Assembly: GCF_000021305.1 (NCBI RefSeq)
Contig: NC_011772.1
Location: 720,001 to 784,000 of the forward strand
DNA from: Bacillus cereus G9842
GTDB taxonomy: Bacteria; Bacillota; Bacilli; Bacillales; Bacillaceae_G
DNA: 64,000 nucleotides
Reading direction: 5' to 3'
Part shown: piece after piece, positions 10,250 to 19,060 of the stretch
Position numbering within the stretch: the stretch's first letter is position 1
Layout: every line of letters begins with the position of its first letter
Program-made: the position numbers and the translations under genes
Notes under the pieces: generated by a model
The model's input: the letters and a program-made list of their open reading frames with translations, nothing else
Told to the model about the DNA's origin: nothing
The model's database searches: none

Positions 10250-10346
10250 TTTGCTAGGAGAGCTGGTGTTGCCAGCTGAGAGTAGGCCGTAAGCCTTTGA
10301 TCCTTTTCATTACCTGATCTAGATTATGCTAGCGTAGGGAAGCAAT
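10250..10346 (+). promoter_or_regulatory. TPP riboswitch 1 (THI box)
   Basis: Contains the conserved blocks CTGAGAGTAGGC and TACCTGATCTAGATTATGCTAGCGTAGGGAAG in split form; TTGCT/AGCAA close helix P1. It binds thiamine pyrophosphate. A strong terminator follows directly, so TPP should stop transcription. Confidence 0.95.
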
Positions 10347-10365
10347 TCGGACACTAATAATAAGT

Positions 10366-10399
10366 CCCCGTTTCTTTGCGTATAGAAACGGGGCTTTTT
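10366..10399 (+). terminator. Terminator of TPP riboswitch 1
   Basis: CCCCGTTTCT / AGAAACGGGG hairpin followed by a T-run; expression platform of the first riboswitch. Confidence 0.9.
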
Positions 10400-10420
10400 T
10401 GTTTAAAAATTTCATATTGA

Positions 10421-10508
10421 AACCACTAGGGGTGCTTGTTGTGCTGAGAGAGGAATAATCCTTAACCCTTACAGACCTGATCTAGGTAATACTAGCGAAG
10501 GGAAGTGG
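10421..10508 (+). promoter_or_regulatory. TPP riboswitch 2 (THI box)
   Basis: Second THI element: GGGGTGCTTG, GTGCTGAGAG, GACCTGATCTAGGTAATACT and AGCGAAGGGAAGTGG. AACCAC/GTGG form P1. Two complete aptamer-terminator units in series act as a two-input gate; this arrangement before tenA is known in B. anthracis. Confidence 0.95.
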
Positions 10509-10540
10509 AGCAACGAATAAATTATAATTTTATTTGCTGT

Positions 10541-10572
10541 AACCACTTCTTATTTAGAAGTGGTTTTTTATT
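10541..10572 (+). terminator. Terminator of TPP riboswitch 2
   Basis: AACCACTTCT / AGAAGTGGTT hairpin plus T-run. Its left arm repeats the AACCACT of the aptamer's P1, as expected for mutually exclusive pairing. Confidence 0.88.
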
Positions 10573-10602
10573 TAAATACACATACCGGAAGGGGATAGCG
10601 AA

Positions 10603-11298
10603 ATGAAATTTTGCGATAGATTATTAGAAACTGTACAACCAGTTTGGGAGATGAGTCATAATCATCCGTTTGTAGTAGGTATGGGGGATGGCACGTTAGA
10701 AAAAGATAAGTTTCAGTATTACATTATTCAAGATTATTTATATTTGTTAGATTATGCAAAGCTATATGCGATTGGTGTTGTAAAAGCAACAAATCCACAA
10801 GTAATGGGGAAATTTGCTGAACAAATTGATGGCATATTAAATGGAGAAATGACAATCCATAAACAATATGCAAAAAGACTGGGAATTTCTATAGAGGAGA
10901 TAGAGTCTGCAAAGCCATCTGCTAAAAATTTGGCTTATACAAATTACATGATGTCTGTATCTCAAAATGGCACACTTGCGGAATTAATAGCAGCACTTCT
11001 TCCATGTATGTGGAGCTACTGGGAAATTGGAAAGCGTTTAAATGATATTTCTGGAGCAAGAGATCATGAGTTCTTTGGTGAGTGGATTCAAGGATATAGT
11101 TCTGAAGAATACGGTAACCTTTGTATTTGGTTAATCGATTTATTAAATGAAATGGCAGTTGGAAAGTCTGAAAAAGAGCTAGATCAATTAGAGGAGATTT
11201 TCCTATATTCCAGTCGATTTGAATATTTATTCTGGGATATGTCCTATCGTAAGGAGATGTGGGGATTTGAGGAGCAAGAACATACTACAGTTTCATAA
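10603..11298 (+). CDS. tenA: Aminopyrimidine aminohydrolase TenA (thiaminase II)
   Basis: 231 residues, cytoplasmic. TenA hydrolyses aminomethyl-pyrimidine breakdown products of thiamine to hydroxymethylpyrimidine (HMP) for re-use. The family's catalytic Cys lies in LLPCMWSYWEIG (about residue 130), and the YIIQDYLYLLDYAK motif near residue 45 is typical. GGAAGGGG precedes the ATG. First gene of the thi operon, downstream of both riboswitches; its end overlaps the start of the ABC ATPase gene. Confidence 0.95.
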   Translation: MKFCDRLLETVQPVWEMSHNHPFVVGMGDGTLEKDKFQYYIIQDYLYLLDYAKLYAIGVVKATNPQVMGKFAEQIDGILNGEMTIHKQYAKRLGISIEEIESAKPSAKNLAYTNYMMSVSQNGTLAELIAALLPCMWSYWEIGKRLNDISGARDHEFFGEWIQGYSSEEYGNLCIWLIDLLNEMAVGKSEKELDQLEEIFLYSSRFEYLFWDMSYRKEMWGFEEQEHTTVS

Positions 11299-12016
11299 TG
11301 TTTCTTTTCATTATGATGAGAAACCAATCATCAATGAATTAAATGCTTCTATACAAGATAAAGAGTTTGTAAGTATTATCGGACCGAGTGGATGCGGGAA
11401 AAGTACTCTATTTCGCCTTATTACAGGTTTAGAAGAAGTAAGTACTGGGCAGATAGAGCTGACAGAAACGAAGAGCCATCCTGTAGGGTATATGCCCCAA
11501 AAAGATATGCTCCTGCCGTGGCGAACGATTATTGAGAATGCTGCTCTGCCGCTAGAGTGTCAAGGTGTACAGAAGAAAGAAGCACAAATAAAGGCCAAGG
11601 AACTGCTACATAAATTTGGCTTACAAGGGTATGAGACAAAATATCCGAAAGATTTATCTGGTGGTATGAGACAACGCGTATCTTTTATTCGAACTTTATT
11701 AACAGGTGGGGAGGTATTGTTGTTAGATGAACCGTTTAGCGCGTTGGACGCTTTAACGAAGGCATCTTTGCAAGAATGGCTGTTTGAACAATGGAAAGAG
11801 TGGGAAAAAACAATTTTATTTATCACTCATGATGTGGAAGAAGCGTTGTTTCTTTCTAATCGAATTTTAGTAGTAGAGCAGCAACCGATAACTACTTTAA
11901 CCGAGAGGGTTGTACCGCTTGATTGTAATCGAACAAGAAAAGATTTATATAAACCTGAAGTGTTAGCGCTTAAAGATGAGCTTCTTAGTATGTTACAAAG
12001 GCAGGTACTCGTATGA
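11267..12016 (+). CDS. thiZ: ABC transporter ATP-binding protein, thiamine-precursor uptake
   Basis: 249 residues. Walker A GPSGCGKST, signature LSGGMRQR, Walker B VLLLDEPFSALD and switch His (ITHDVEEA) are all present. It powers the importer made with the next two genes, probably for an HMP precursor such as formylaminopyrimidine. TTG at 11267 is preferred: AAGGAG lies 10 nt upstream and the protein then begins directly at its conserved N terminus. An ATG at 11219 is possible but would lengthen the overlap with tenA. Confidence 0.9.
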   Translation: MRSKNILQFHNVSFHYDEKPIINELNASIQDKEFVSIIGPSGCGKSTLFRLITGLEEVSTGQIELTETKSHPVGYMPQKDMLLPWRTIIENAALPLECQGVQKKEAQIKAKELLHKFGLQGYETKYPKDLSGGMRQRVSFIRTLLTGGEVLLLDEPFSALDALTKASLQEWLFEQWKEWEKTILFITHDVEEALFLSNRILVVEQQPITTLTERVVPLDCNRTRKDLYKPEVLALKDELLSMLQRQVLV

Positions 12017-12768
12017 TGAACCGGTTGAAGGAGCTATTACCTGCCCTTACACTTTCTAGTATTTTACTTGCCTTTTGGGAAGTAGGTGCAAGGATCGTAG
12101 ATGAAATGTACATTTTACCGTCACCGTCTGCGATTGTAATGAAGATATGGAAACTAAAAGATATATTATTTACGGTTCATTTGCCGGCAACATTATATGT
12201 CGTTTTAATAGGTGTGGCAATTTCTATCGTACTTGGGGTAGGGCTAGCGATGTTAATGAACGCGAGTAATTGGATGGAGAGAGCATTTTATCCATTATTA
12301 GTCGCTTCACAAACGATTCCTATTACAGCGCTTGCTCCGCTCTTCGTTTTATGGTTTGGATATACGATTTGGAGTAAAGTCGTTGTTACGGTTTTAATTA
12401 CGTTTTTCCCGATTGCGGTCAATACGTATGATGGACTACGCAGTACGAAAAAAGAATGGGAAGAGCTTTTAGTTACATACGGGGCAACGAAAAAAGATGT
12501 TTTTCTTAAATTAAAATTGCCGTCTGCTCTTCCTTATTTTTTCTCAGCTTTAAAAATCGCAGTTCCGCTTAGTGTTATCGGAGCAGCAATTGGCGAATGG
12601 CTCGGTGCGCAAGCTGGGTTAGGATATTTCAGTAAAAGAATGATGACGCAGTTAGACGGAGCAGGTGTATTTGCACCCATTGTATTGTTATCATTACTAG
12701 CTATTTTCTTCGTCATCCTTATTTCGATATTAGAAAAGAAATTCATTAGTTGGAGGAAGCATTCATGA
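12013..12768 (+). CDS. thiX: ABC transporter permease, thiamine-precursor uptake
   Basis: 251 residues, six predicted membrane spans, with the EAA loop of importer permeases near residues 155-175 (EWEELLVTYGATKKDVFLKLKLP). It overlaps the ATPase gene by 4 nt (ATGA) and the substrate-binding gene likewise, indicating translational coupling. Permease of the ThiXYZ-type system regulated by TPP. Confidence 0.9.
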   Translation: MMNRLKELLPALTLSSILLAFWEVGARIVDEMYILPSPSAIVMKIWKLKDILFTVHLPATLYVVLIGVAISIVLGVGLAMLMNASNWMERAFYPLLVASQTIPITALAPLFVLWFGYTIWSKVVVTVLITFFPIAVNTYDGLRSTKKEWEELLVTYGATKKDVFLKLKLPSALPYFFSALKIAVPLSVIGAAIGEWLGAQAGLGYFSKRMMTQLDGAGVFAPIVLLSLLAIFFVILISILEKKFISWRKHS

Positions 12769-13766
12769 AATTATTAAAACGCATCTTTGTGTTTACATTA
12801 TTAGTTGCAATGATTGCTGGATGTTCTAGTAATTCAGCATCAGATAAGAGTAAAAAAGAAAAAGAAATAACGGTCATGCTTGATTGGTACCCAAATGCGG
12901 TACATAGCTTTATTTATGCAGCAATTGAAAAAGGCTATTTTAAAGAAGAAGGAGTAAAGGTGAATATTAAATTCCCTTCTAATCCGACTGATCCATTAAC
13001 TTTAGCAGCTGCAGGAAAAGTAACGGTTGGCTTATATTATCAACCAGATGTTGTTATGGCAAAAGCAAACGAACAAATTCCAGTGAAATCAATTGGAGCT
13101 GTCGTACGTTCCCCATTAAATCATGTTGTATCACTGAAGTCAGCAGGCATTCAATCGCCAAAAGATTTAGAGGGGAAAACAGTTGGATATTCTGGAACAC
13201 CTTTAAGTGAGATGTATTTAAAAACGATGGTAAAAGAAGCTGGTGGTAATCCAGATACAGTGAAAGTAGTCGATGTTGGCTTTGATTTAGTACCAGCATT
13301 AATTACGAAAAAAGTGGATGCGGTAACAGGGGCATACATTAACCATGAAGTACCTGTTATGCGTCATGAAGGTCATGAACCAGCGTACTTTAATCCAGCA
13401 GATTATGGTGTACCGAATTATCATGAGCTTGTATTTGTAACAGGTGATAAAACGTTGAAAAAAGATAAAGAAGCGTTGCAAGCCTTCTTACGTGGTACGA
13501 AAAAAGGCTATGATTTCATGAAGAAAAATCCAGATGAAGCATTAAATATTTTATTAAATCATCAAGAAAAAGAAAACTTCCCGCTTGTGCCAGAAGTTGA
13601 AAAAGAAAGTATGAAAATTTTATTAGAGAAGATGGAAACGAAAGATGAGCCATTTTTATCAGATTCAAAAGAATCATGGGAAAAACAAAATAAATGGCTG
13701 AAAGATAAAGGAATGACGAAAGAAATCGTTCCGGCCGATGAGCTATTCGAAAATATTTTAAAGTAG
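12765..13766 (+). CDS. thiY: Substrate-binding lipoprotein, NMT1/THI5-like (ThiY)
   Basis: 333 residues, with a lipoprotein signal peptide and lipobox IAGC (Cys 20), so it is anchored outside the membrane. The NMT1/THI5-like domain starts MLDWYPNAVHSF and has the GYSGTPLSEMYLK region; this family binds formylated aminopyrimidine precursors of HMP. The start is the ATG at 12765 after TGGAGGAAG; it overlaps the permease stop by 4 nt. Confidence 0.92.
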   Translation: MKLLKRIFVFTLLVAMIAGCSSNSASDKSKKEKEITVMLDWYPNAVHSFIYAAIEKGYFKEEGVKVNIKFPSNPTDPLTLAAAGKVTVGLYYQPDVVMAKANEQIPVKSIGAVVRSPLNHVVSLKSAGIQSPKDLEGKTVGYSGTPLSEMYLKTMVKEAGGNPDTVKVVDVGFDLVPALITKKVDAVTGAYINHEVPVMRHEGHEPAYFNPADYGVPNYHELVFVTGDKTLKKDKEALQAFLRGTKKGYDFMKKNPDEALNILLNHQEKENFPLVPEVEKESMKILLEKMETKDEPFLSDSKESWEKQNKWLKDKGMTKEIVPADELFENILK

Positions 13767-13770
13767 GCGA

Positions 13771-14397
13771 ATGAATATGAAAAATGAGCTTCATGTAATC
13801 TCAAATGGTCACATGTCATTCGAAGAGTTAGTGAGTGTAGCGATGCAAATTGAGAGCGAGATTGATTATTTGCATATTCGTGAGCGTGAGAAAAGTACGA
13901 AGGAATTATATGAAGGGGTGGAAAGCCTTTTGAAAAAAGGCTTTCCAGCATCAAAGCTTGTTATCAATGATCGAATTGATATTGCTATTTTATTAAATAT
14001 CCCGCGTGTACAGCTAGGGTACCGAAGCACAGATGTAAGGTCAGTGAAAGAAAAGTTTTCTTATTTGCATGTCGGTTATTCCGTACATTCTTTAGAAGAG
14101 GCGATAGAGGCTTTTAAGAACGGGGCTGATTCGCTCGTTTATGGTCATGTATTCCTAACAGAGTGTAAAAAAGGTGTGCCAGCGAGAGGGCTTGAAGAAA
14201 TTTCGGACATTGCAAGGAGCTTATCGATACCAATTATAGCTATTGGAGGGATTACTCCTGAGAATACAAAGGATATTCTGGCAAGTGAAGTAAGTGGAAT
14301 TGCTGTTATGTCTGGAATTTTAAGTAGTAGTAACCCGTATAGCAAAGCGAAGTCTTATAAGGAATCAATAAGAAAGTGGGCGGAAAAACATGTGTGA
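13771..14397 (+). CDS. tenI: Thiazole tautomerase TenI
   Basis: 208 residues, a TIM-barrel of the ThiE/TenI superfamily. In B. subtilis TenI aromatises the thiazole phosphate tautomer released by ThiG. The order tenI-thiO-S-G-F supports TenI rather than ThiE, as does the divergent phosphate loop (GGITPENTKDIL). ATGs at 13771 and 13777 are both in frame, with only a weak ribosome site. It overlaps thiO by 8 nt. Confidence 0.9.
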   Translation: MNMKNELHVISNGHMSFEELVSVAMQIESEIDYLHIREREKSTKELYEGVESLLKKGFPASKLVINDRIDIAILLNIPRVQLGYRSTDVRSVKEKFSYLHVGYSVHSLEEAIEAFKNGADSLVYGHVFLTECKKGVPARGLEEISDIARSLSIPIIAIGGITPENTKDILASEVSGIAVMSGILSSSNPYSKAKSYKESIRKWAEKHV

Positions 14398-15499
14398 GAA
14401 GTATGATGTAGCGATTATTGGTGGTGGTGTAATTGGTAGTTCAGTTGCACATTTTCTAGCAGAAAGAGGACATAAAGTAGCGATTGTAGAGAAGCAAAAA
14501 ATTGCATCGGAAGCTTCGAAAGCAGCTGCTGGTTTACTTGGTGTTCAAGCAGAATGGGATGCGTATGATCCGCTATTTGAACTTGCTAGAGAAAGCCGAG
14601 CTATATTTCCACAACTTGCAGCAGTTTTACGTGAAAAGACGGGTATTGATATTGGATATGAAGAAAAAGGAATTTATCGTATTGCTCAAAATGAAGATGA
14701 GAAGGAAAGAATTCTTCACATTATGGATTGGCAGCAGAAAATAGGTGAAGATTCTTATTTTCTAACGGGAGACCATGTGCGGGAAAAAGAGCCATATCTA
14801 TCCGAATCTATTATAGGAGCAGTATATTATCCGAAAGACGGTCATGTTATTGCACCAGAGCTTACGAAAGCATTCGCACATTCTGCAGCGATTTCCGGTG
14901 CTGATATATATGAACAGACAGAAGTATTTGATATCCGTATTGAAAATAATAAAGTGACTGGAGTTATTACAAGTGAAGGTATTGTCACATGTGAGAAAGT
15001 CGTTATTGCAGGAGGTTCATGGAGCACGAAGTTACTCAGTTATTTTCACCGCGATTGGGGTACATATCCAGTTAAAGGAGAAGTGGTTGCGGTAAGAAGT
15101 AGAAAACAACTTTTAAAAGCACCTATTTTTCAAGAAAGATTTTACATTACTCCAAAGCGCGGTGGACGTTACGTAATTGGGGCAACAATGAAGCCACATA
15201 CGTTCAATAAAACTGTGCAGCCAGAAAGTATAACTTCTATATTAGAGCGTGCTTATACAATATTGCCAGCTTTAAAAGAAGCAGAATGGGAAAGCACGTG
15301 GGCAGGATTAAGACCACAATCGAATCATGAAGCTCCTTATATGGGAGAGCATGAAGAAATAAAAGGTTTATATGCTTGCACGGGCCATTATCGAAACGGT
15401 ATTTTATTAAGTCCTGTTTCTGGCCAATATATGGCTGATTTAATAGAAGGAAAGCAAGAGAATCATTTGCTAGATTCATTGCTTTCTAAAACGGTTTAG
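14390..15499 (+). CDS. thiO: Glycine oxidase ThiO
   Basis: 369 residues, FAD enzyme of the DAO family. The N-terminal Rossmann motif is IIGGGVIGSS, and the C-terminal region has GLRPQSNHEAPYMG and GHYRNGILLSP. It oxidises glycine to iminoglycine (dehydroglycine), the carbon-nitrogen donor for thiazole formation by ThiG. Translationally coupled to tenI. Confidence 0.95.
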   Translation: MCEKYDVAIIGGGVIGSSVAHFLAERGHKVAIVEKQKIASEASKAAAGLLGVQAEWDAYDPLFELARESRAIFPQLAAVLREKTGIDIGYEEKGIYRIAQNEDEKERILHIMDWQQKIGEDSYFLTGDHVREKEPYLSESIIGAVYYPKDGHVIAPELTKAFAHSAAISGADIYEQTEVFDIRIENNKVTGVITSEGIVTCEKVVIAGGSWSTKLLSYFHRDWGTYPVKGEVVAVRSRKQLLKAPIFQERFYITPKRGGRYVIGATMKPHTFNKTVQPESITSILERAYTILPALKEAEWESTWAGLRPQSNHEAPYMGEHEEIKGLYACTGHYRNGILLSPVSGQYMADLIEGKQENHLLDSLLSKTV

Positions 15500-15514
15500 A
15501 AAGGGGATGGAAGT

Positions 15515-15718
15515 TTGAATTTGAAAATTAATGGTAATCAAATTGAAGTGCCAGAGAGTGTAAAAACAGTAGCCGAGCTACTTACACATTTAGAGCTAGA
15601 TAACAGAATTGTTGTAGTAGAGCGTAATAAAGATATTTTACAAAAAGATGATCATACAGATACATCTGTTTTTGATGGAGACCAAATTGAGATTGTAACT
15701 TTCGTAGGAGGCGGTTGA
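15515..15718 (+). CDS. thiS: Sulfur carrier protein ThiS
   Basis: 67 residues, ubiquitin-like fold, ending in the required C-terminal Gly-Gly (VTFVGGG). The last Gly is adenylated by ThiF and turned into a thiocarboxylate that delivers sulfur to ThiG. TTG start at 15515, with AAAGGGGATGG upstream. Confidence 0.95.
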
Positions 15719-15720
15719 TT

Positions 15721-16491
15721 ATGTTAAACATTGGACCATTTTCATTTCATTCTAGACTTTTATTAGGAACAGGTAAATTCCCTGATTTTGACGTGCAGCA
15801 AAAGGCAATTGACGTTTCTGAAGCTGAAATTTTAACGTTTGCAGTACGTCGTATGGATATCTTTGATGCAAAGCAACCTAATTTATTAGAGAAACTTGAT
15901 GTGAAAAAATATACGTTATTACCAAATACAGCAGGGGCAAAAAACGCTGAAGAGGCTGTTCGTATTGCAAAATTAGCAAAAGCCTCTGGGCTTTGTGACA
16001 TGATAAAGGTAGAAGTTATTGGTGATGATAGAACGTTATTACCTGATCCGGTAGAAACGTTAAAGGCATCTGAAATGTTACTAGAAGAAGGATTTATCGT
16101 ACTTCCGTATACATCTGATGATGTTGTATTAGCACGTAAATTACAAGAGCTTGGCGTGCATGCGATTATGCCAGGAGCATCACCAATCGGTTCAGGGCTT
16201 GGTATTGTAAATCCATTAAATTTGAGCTTCATTATTGAACAAGCGACAGTACCAGTTATCGTTGATGCCGGTATTGGTAGTCCAGCTGATGCGGCATTTG
16301 CAATGGAATTAGGAGCGGATGGTGTGTTATTAAATACGGCTGTGTCAGGAGCAAAAGATCCTATTAAAATGGCACAAGCAATGAAATTAAGTATTGAGGC
16401 AGGACGTTTAGGATTTGAAGCAGGTCGTATTGCACGTAAGCGTTGTGCAACTGCAAGTAGTCCTTTAGAAGGAATGAGCGTAGTTGAATAA
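15721..16491 (+). CDS. thiG: Thiazole synthase ThiG
   Basis: 256 residues, TIM barrel. It forms thiazole phosphate from deoxyxylulose 5-phosphate, iminoglycine and ThiS thiocarboxylate. MIKVEVIGD holds the Schiff-base Lys (about residue 97), and [24 protein letters not shown] is the phosphate site. The start is the ATG after GTAGGAGGCGG; an in-frame TTG lies at 15715. Its end overlaps thiF by 8 nt. Confidence 0.96.
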
Positions 16492-17503
16492 TCGATATTC
16501 TCGCCAAGAACTATTTTCTCCAATTGGAGAAGAAGGACAGCAAAAGATAAGAGAAAAGCATGTGCTTATTATCGGTGCAGGTGCATTAGGTAGTGCAAAT
16601 GCAGAGATGTTTGTAAGAGCAGGTGTTGGCAAGATAACAATTGTTGACCGTGATTATGTAGATTGGAGTAATTTACAAAGACAACAATTGTATGCAGAGA
16701 GCGACGTAAAGAATAATCTTCCAAAAGCTATAGCGGCTAAAAAACGTTTAGAAGAGATCAATAGTGATGTAACAATAGAAGCTCTCGTTCAAGATGTAAC
16801 AGCTGAAGAGCTAGAAGAACTTGTTACAAATGTTGATGTAATTATTGATGCGACTGATAATTTTGAAACACGCTTTATTGTGAATGATATAGCACAAAAA
16901 TATTCTATTCCATGGATTTACGGTGCATGTGTAGGTAGTTACGGTCTTTCTTACACAATCCTTCCTAGTAAAACACCATGTTTATCATGTTTATTACAGT
17001 CGATTCCGCTTGGCGGGGCAACATGTGATACAGCGGGTATTATATCACCTGCTGTATCTCTCGTCGTTTCTCATCAAGTAACAGAAGCTCTTAAACTGTT
17101 AGTAGAAGATTACGAATCACTGCGAGATGGACTTGTGTCATTTGATGTATGGAAGAATGAATATTCATGTATGAATGTGCAAAAGCTTCGTAAACACAAT
17201 TGTCCTTCGTGCGGAGAGAATGCGATATACCCGTATTTAAATAAAGAAAACACATCGAAAACAGCAGTTTTATGCGGGCGAAATACAGTTCAAATTAGAC
17301 CACCTCATAAAGAGGAAATGGATTTTGAGAGGTACAAAAAGCTGCTGGATGATCGTGTAAATGATTTAAATGTAAATCCATATTTATTATCATTTTCTGT
17401 GGAAGAAAAGAGATTAGTTGCTTTTAAAGATGGTCGTGTACTCGTACATGGAACGAAAGATATAAGCGAAGCAAAAACGATTTATCATCGCTATTTTGGA
17501 TAG
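16484..17503 (+). CDS. thiF: ThiF adenylyltransferase (E1-like)
   Basis: 339 residues. It activates the ThiS C terminus with ATP for sulfur transfer. The nucleotide loop is [13 protein letters not shown], with the NLQRQ motif of ThiF/MoeB E1 enzymes. Zinc Cys pairs are CLSC and CPSC (about residues 165-168 and 243-246). TTG start overlapping the thiG 3' end. Confidence 0.94.
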
Positions 17504-17524
17504 AAAAGGATGAGAGGGATGAAA

Positions 17525-18331
17525 GTGAATAAAGCTTTAACAATTGCAGGGTCTGATAGCGGCGGCGGTGCTGGAATTCAGGCAGATTTAAAAACATTCC
17601 AAGAGCTTGGTGTATACGGAATGACGGCTATTACGGCAATTACTGCTCAAAACACGCTTGGCGTTCAAGGGGTATATCCTGTTCCGTTAGAAGGTATTAC
17701 AGAACAGCTGAATTCAATTGGTACGGATTTAACACCAGATGCAGTGAAACTAGGAATGTTATTTAGTAGTGAAATAATTCAAATTGTTGCAGAACAAATT
17801 AAAAAGTTTGGCTGGAATAATATTGTGCTAGATCCCGTTATGATTGCAAAAGGCGGTGCATCATTATTACAGCAAGAAGCAGTTCAAGCATTAAAAGAAT
17901 ATTTATTACCAGTAGCAACTGTTATAACACCGAATGTCCCAGAAGCAGAAGTGTTAACTGGGATGGAGATTCATAATATTGAAGATAGTAAGGAAGCTGC
18001 AAAAGTATTGCACGAATTAGGTGCTAAATATGTGCTTATGAAGGGCGGACATGCAGAATATCAAGGTAATGAAGTAATTGATTTCCTCTTTGATGGAGAA
18101 AAATTTATTGAGTTTAGAAGCGAGCGAATTCCTTCAAAGCAAACGCATGGAAGTGGGTGTACATTTGCTTCAGCGGTTACAGCAGGACTTGCGAAAGGAT
18201 ACTCAATTAAAGATGCTGTTCAAGAAGCAAAACGATTTATTAGTATAGCAATTGAAGAGCCATTGAATATTGGTAGTGGTCATGGACCGACGAATCATTT
18301 TGCGTATAAAGTGAATAGAACGCGTGTATAG
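17525..18331 (+). CDS. thiD: HMP/HMP-phosphate kinase ThiD
   Basis: Ribokinase-fold kinase of 268 residues that phosphorylates hydroxymethylpyrimidine twice. The family start is present (LTIAGSDSGGGAGIQADLKTF), as is the C-terminal anion hole THGSGCTFASA. GTG at 17525 is best placed, 6 nt after GAGAGGG; ATGs at 17510 and 17519 are in frame but sit on top of the ribosome site. Last gene of the operon, before a terminator. Confidence 0.93.
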   Translation: MNKALTIAGSDSGGGAGIQADLKTFQELGVYGMTAITAITAQNTLGVQGVYPVPLEGITEQLNSIGTDLTPDAVKLGMLFSSEIIQIVAEQIKKFGWNNIVLDPVMIAKGGASLLQQEAVQALKEYLLPVATVITPNVPEAEVLTGMEIHNIEDSKEAAKVLHELGAKYVLMKGGHAEYQGNEVIDFLFDGEKFIEFRSERIPSKQTHGSGCTFASAVTAGLAKGYSIKDAVQEAKRFISIAIEEPLNIGSGHGPTNHFAYKVNRTRV

Positions 18332-18335
18332 ATAA

Positions 18336-18372
18336 GTGAAAAGCCAGTTTTATAACTGGCTTTTTTTCTGTT
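18336..18372 (+). terminator. Terminator of the thiamine operon
   Basis: AAAAGCCAGTT / AACTGGCTTTTTTT hairpin with T-run immediately after thiD. Confidence 0.88.
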
Positions 18373-18424
18373 TACTTTTTCAAAATACAGGAGTAATATA
18401 TCAGCCAGAATATATTTTTTTGTA

Positions 18425-18550
18425 AACGCTGAGTCCAATTATATGGAGCGGAGGAACCAATTTGTGCGTCTGCACTAGGGGTGAATCTTTCAAATTTGAA
18501 AGTAGGGCTACTCTCAAAGTCCGAATCCGACAGCTAACTTCGTAAGCGTC
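18425..18550 (+). promoter_or_regulatory. c-di-AMP riboswitch 1 (ydaO/yuaA type)
   Basis: Conserved blocks of the ydaO class are present: ACGCTGA, GGAGCGGAGGAACCAA, GGGGTGAATCTTTC, AGTAGGGCTACTCT, CCGAATCCGACAGCTAAC and CGTAAGCGT, with ACGC/GCGT closing P1. No terminator hairpin with T-run follows. Instead a hairpin (18599-18642) ends where the AAGGAGG of the next gene begins. Confidence 0.93.
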
Positions 18551-18598
18551 TTGAGAGAGGACGGTGCCATGATGGATACATCACTTCATCGATCTGAT

Positions 18599-18642
18599 TA
18601 GTATAGGGGAATATCAATCTATGTTTGATTTCTTTTATACTA
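18599..18642 (+). other. Hairpin abutting the ribosome binding site after riboswitch 1
   Basis: TAGTATA (18599-18605) pairs with TATACTA (18636-18642), with an inner ATCAA/TTGAT helix. AAGGAGG follows immediately. This may be the expression platform (translation or mRNA stability), but no competing fold was computed. Confidence 0.4.
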
Positions 18643-18657
18643 AGGAGGATGAGGTAC

Positions 18658-19044
18658 ATGGAACTAACACTTATTTGTGTTGGAGAAGAAAGTAAGGTAG
18701 ATAGTTTAAGAGATCTAGTATCATTTCAACATGAGTTAATTATTTTTACGGCAAATGAAGAGATAGCGGCTGAAGTTAGGAATTGTGGGTTTGATTGGAC
18801 TTATAGTTGCAGTAAGGAGCAGGACTTTACTAGTATTTGTGAGTGTATTAAGAAGGTGATTTTACTAGGAGATGAGCTTCCAATCGTTAGTTTCTTCACA
18901 GAACACATTCGCTTTTCTTTTCAAGCACCTATTACTGTTGTTACAAGGAATAAACGATATCCAGCGAGGCTCTATGAAACAATTGGAGCTAAATTTGTCG
19001 TGTTTACGAATTGTGATAATATTTCTTTTTTATTTTTTGAATAG
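18658..19044 (+). CDS. Unrecognised protein under c-di-AMP riboswitch control
   Basis: 128 residues, cytoplasmic, no signal peptide. It has an alternating strand-helix pattern (MELTLICVGEE; ELIIFTANEEIAAEV; PITVVTRNK; AKFVVFTN), suggestive of a small alpha/beta fold. Cys residues are scattered and not arranged as a metal site. AAGGAGG lies 9 nt before the ATG. It follows the c-di-AMP aptamer and precedes a DNA-binding-like gene by 16 nt. No family recognised; c-di-AMP control hints at potassium or osmotic functions. Confidence 0.6.
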   Translation: MELTLICVGEESKVDSLRDLVSFQHELIIFTANEEIAAEVRNCGFDWTYSCSKEQDFTSICECIKKVILLGDELPIVSFFTEHIRFSFQAPITVVTRNKRYPARLYETIGAKFVVFTNCDNISFLFFE

Positions 19045-19060
19045 GGTGGAGGAAAAGAAG

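Noticed and set aside
15747..16523. Long minus-strand ORF opposite thiG
   Set aside because: Antisense shadow of thiG; composition and motifs fit ThiG on the plus strand.
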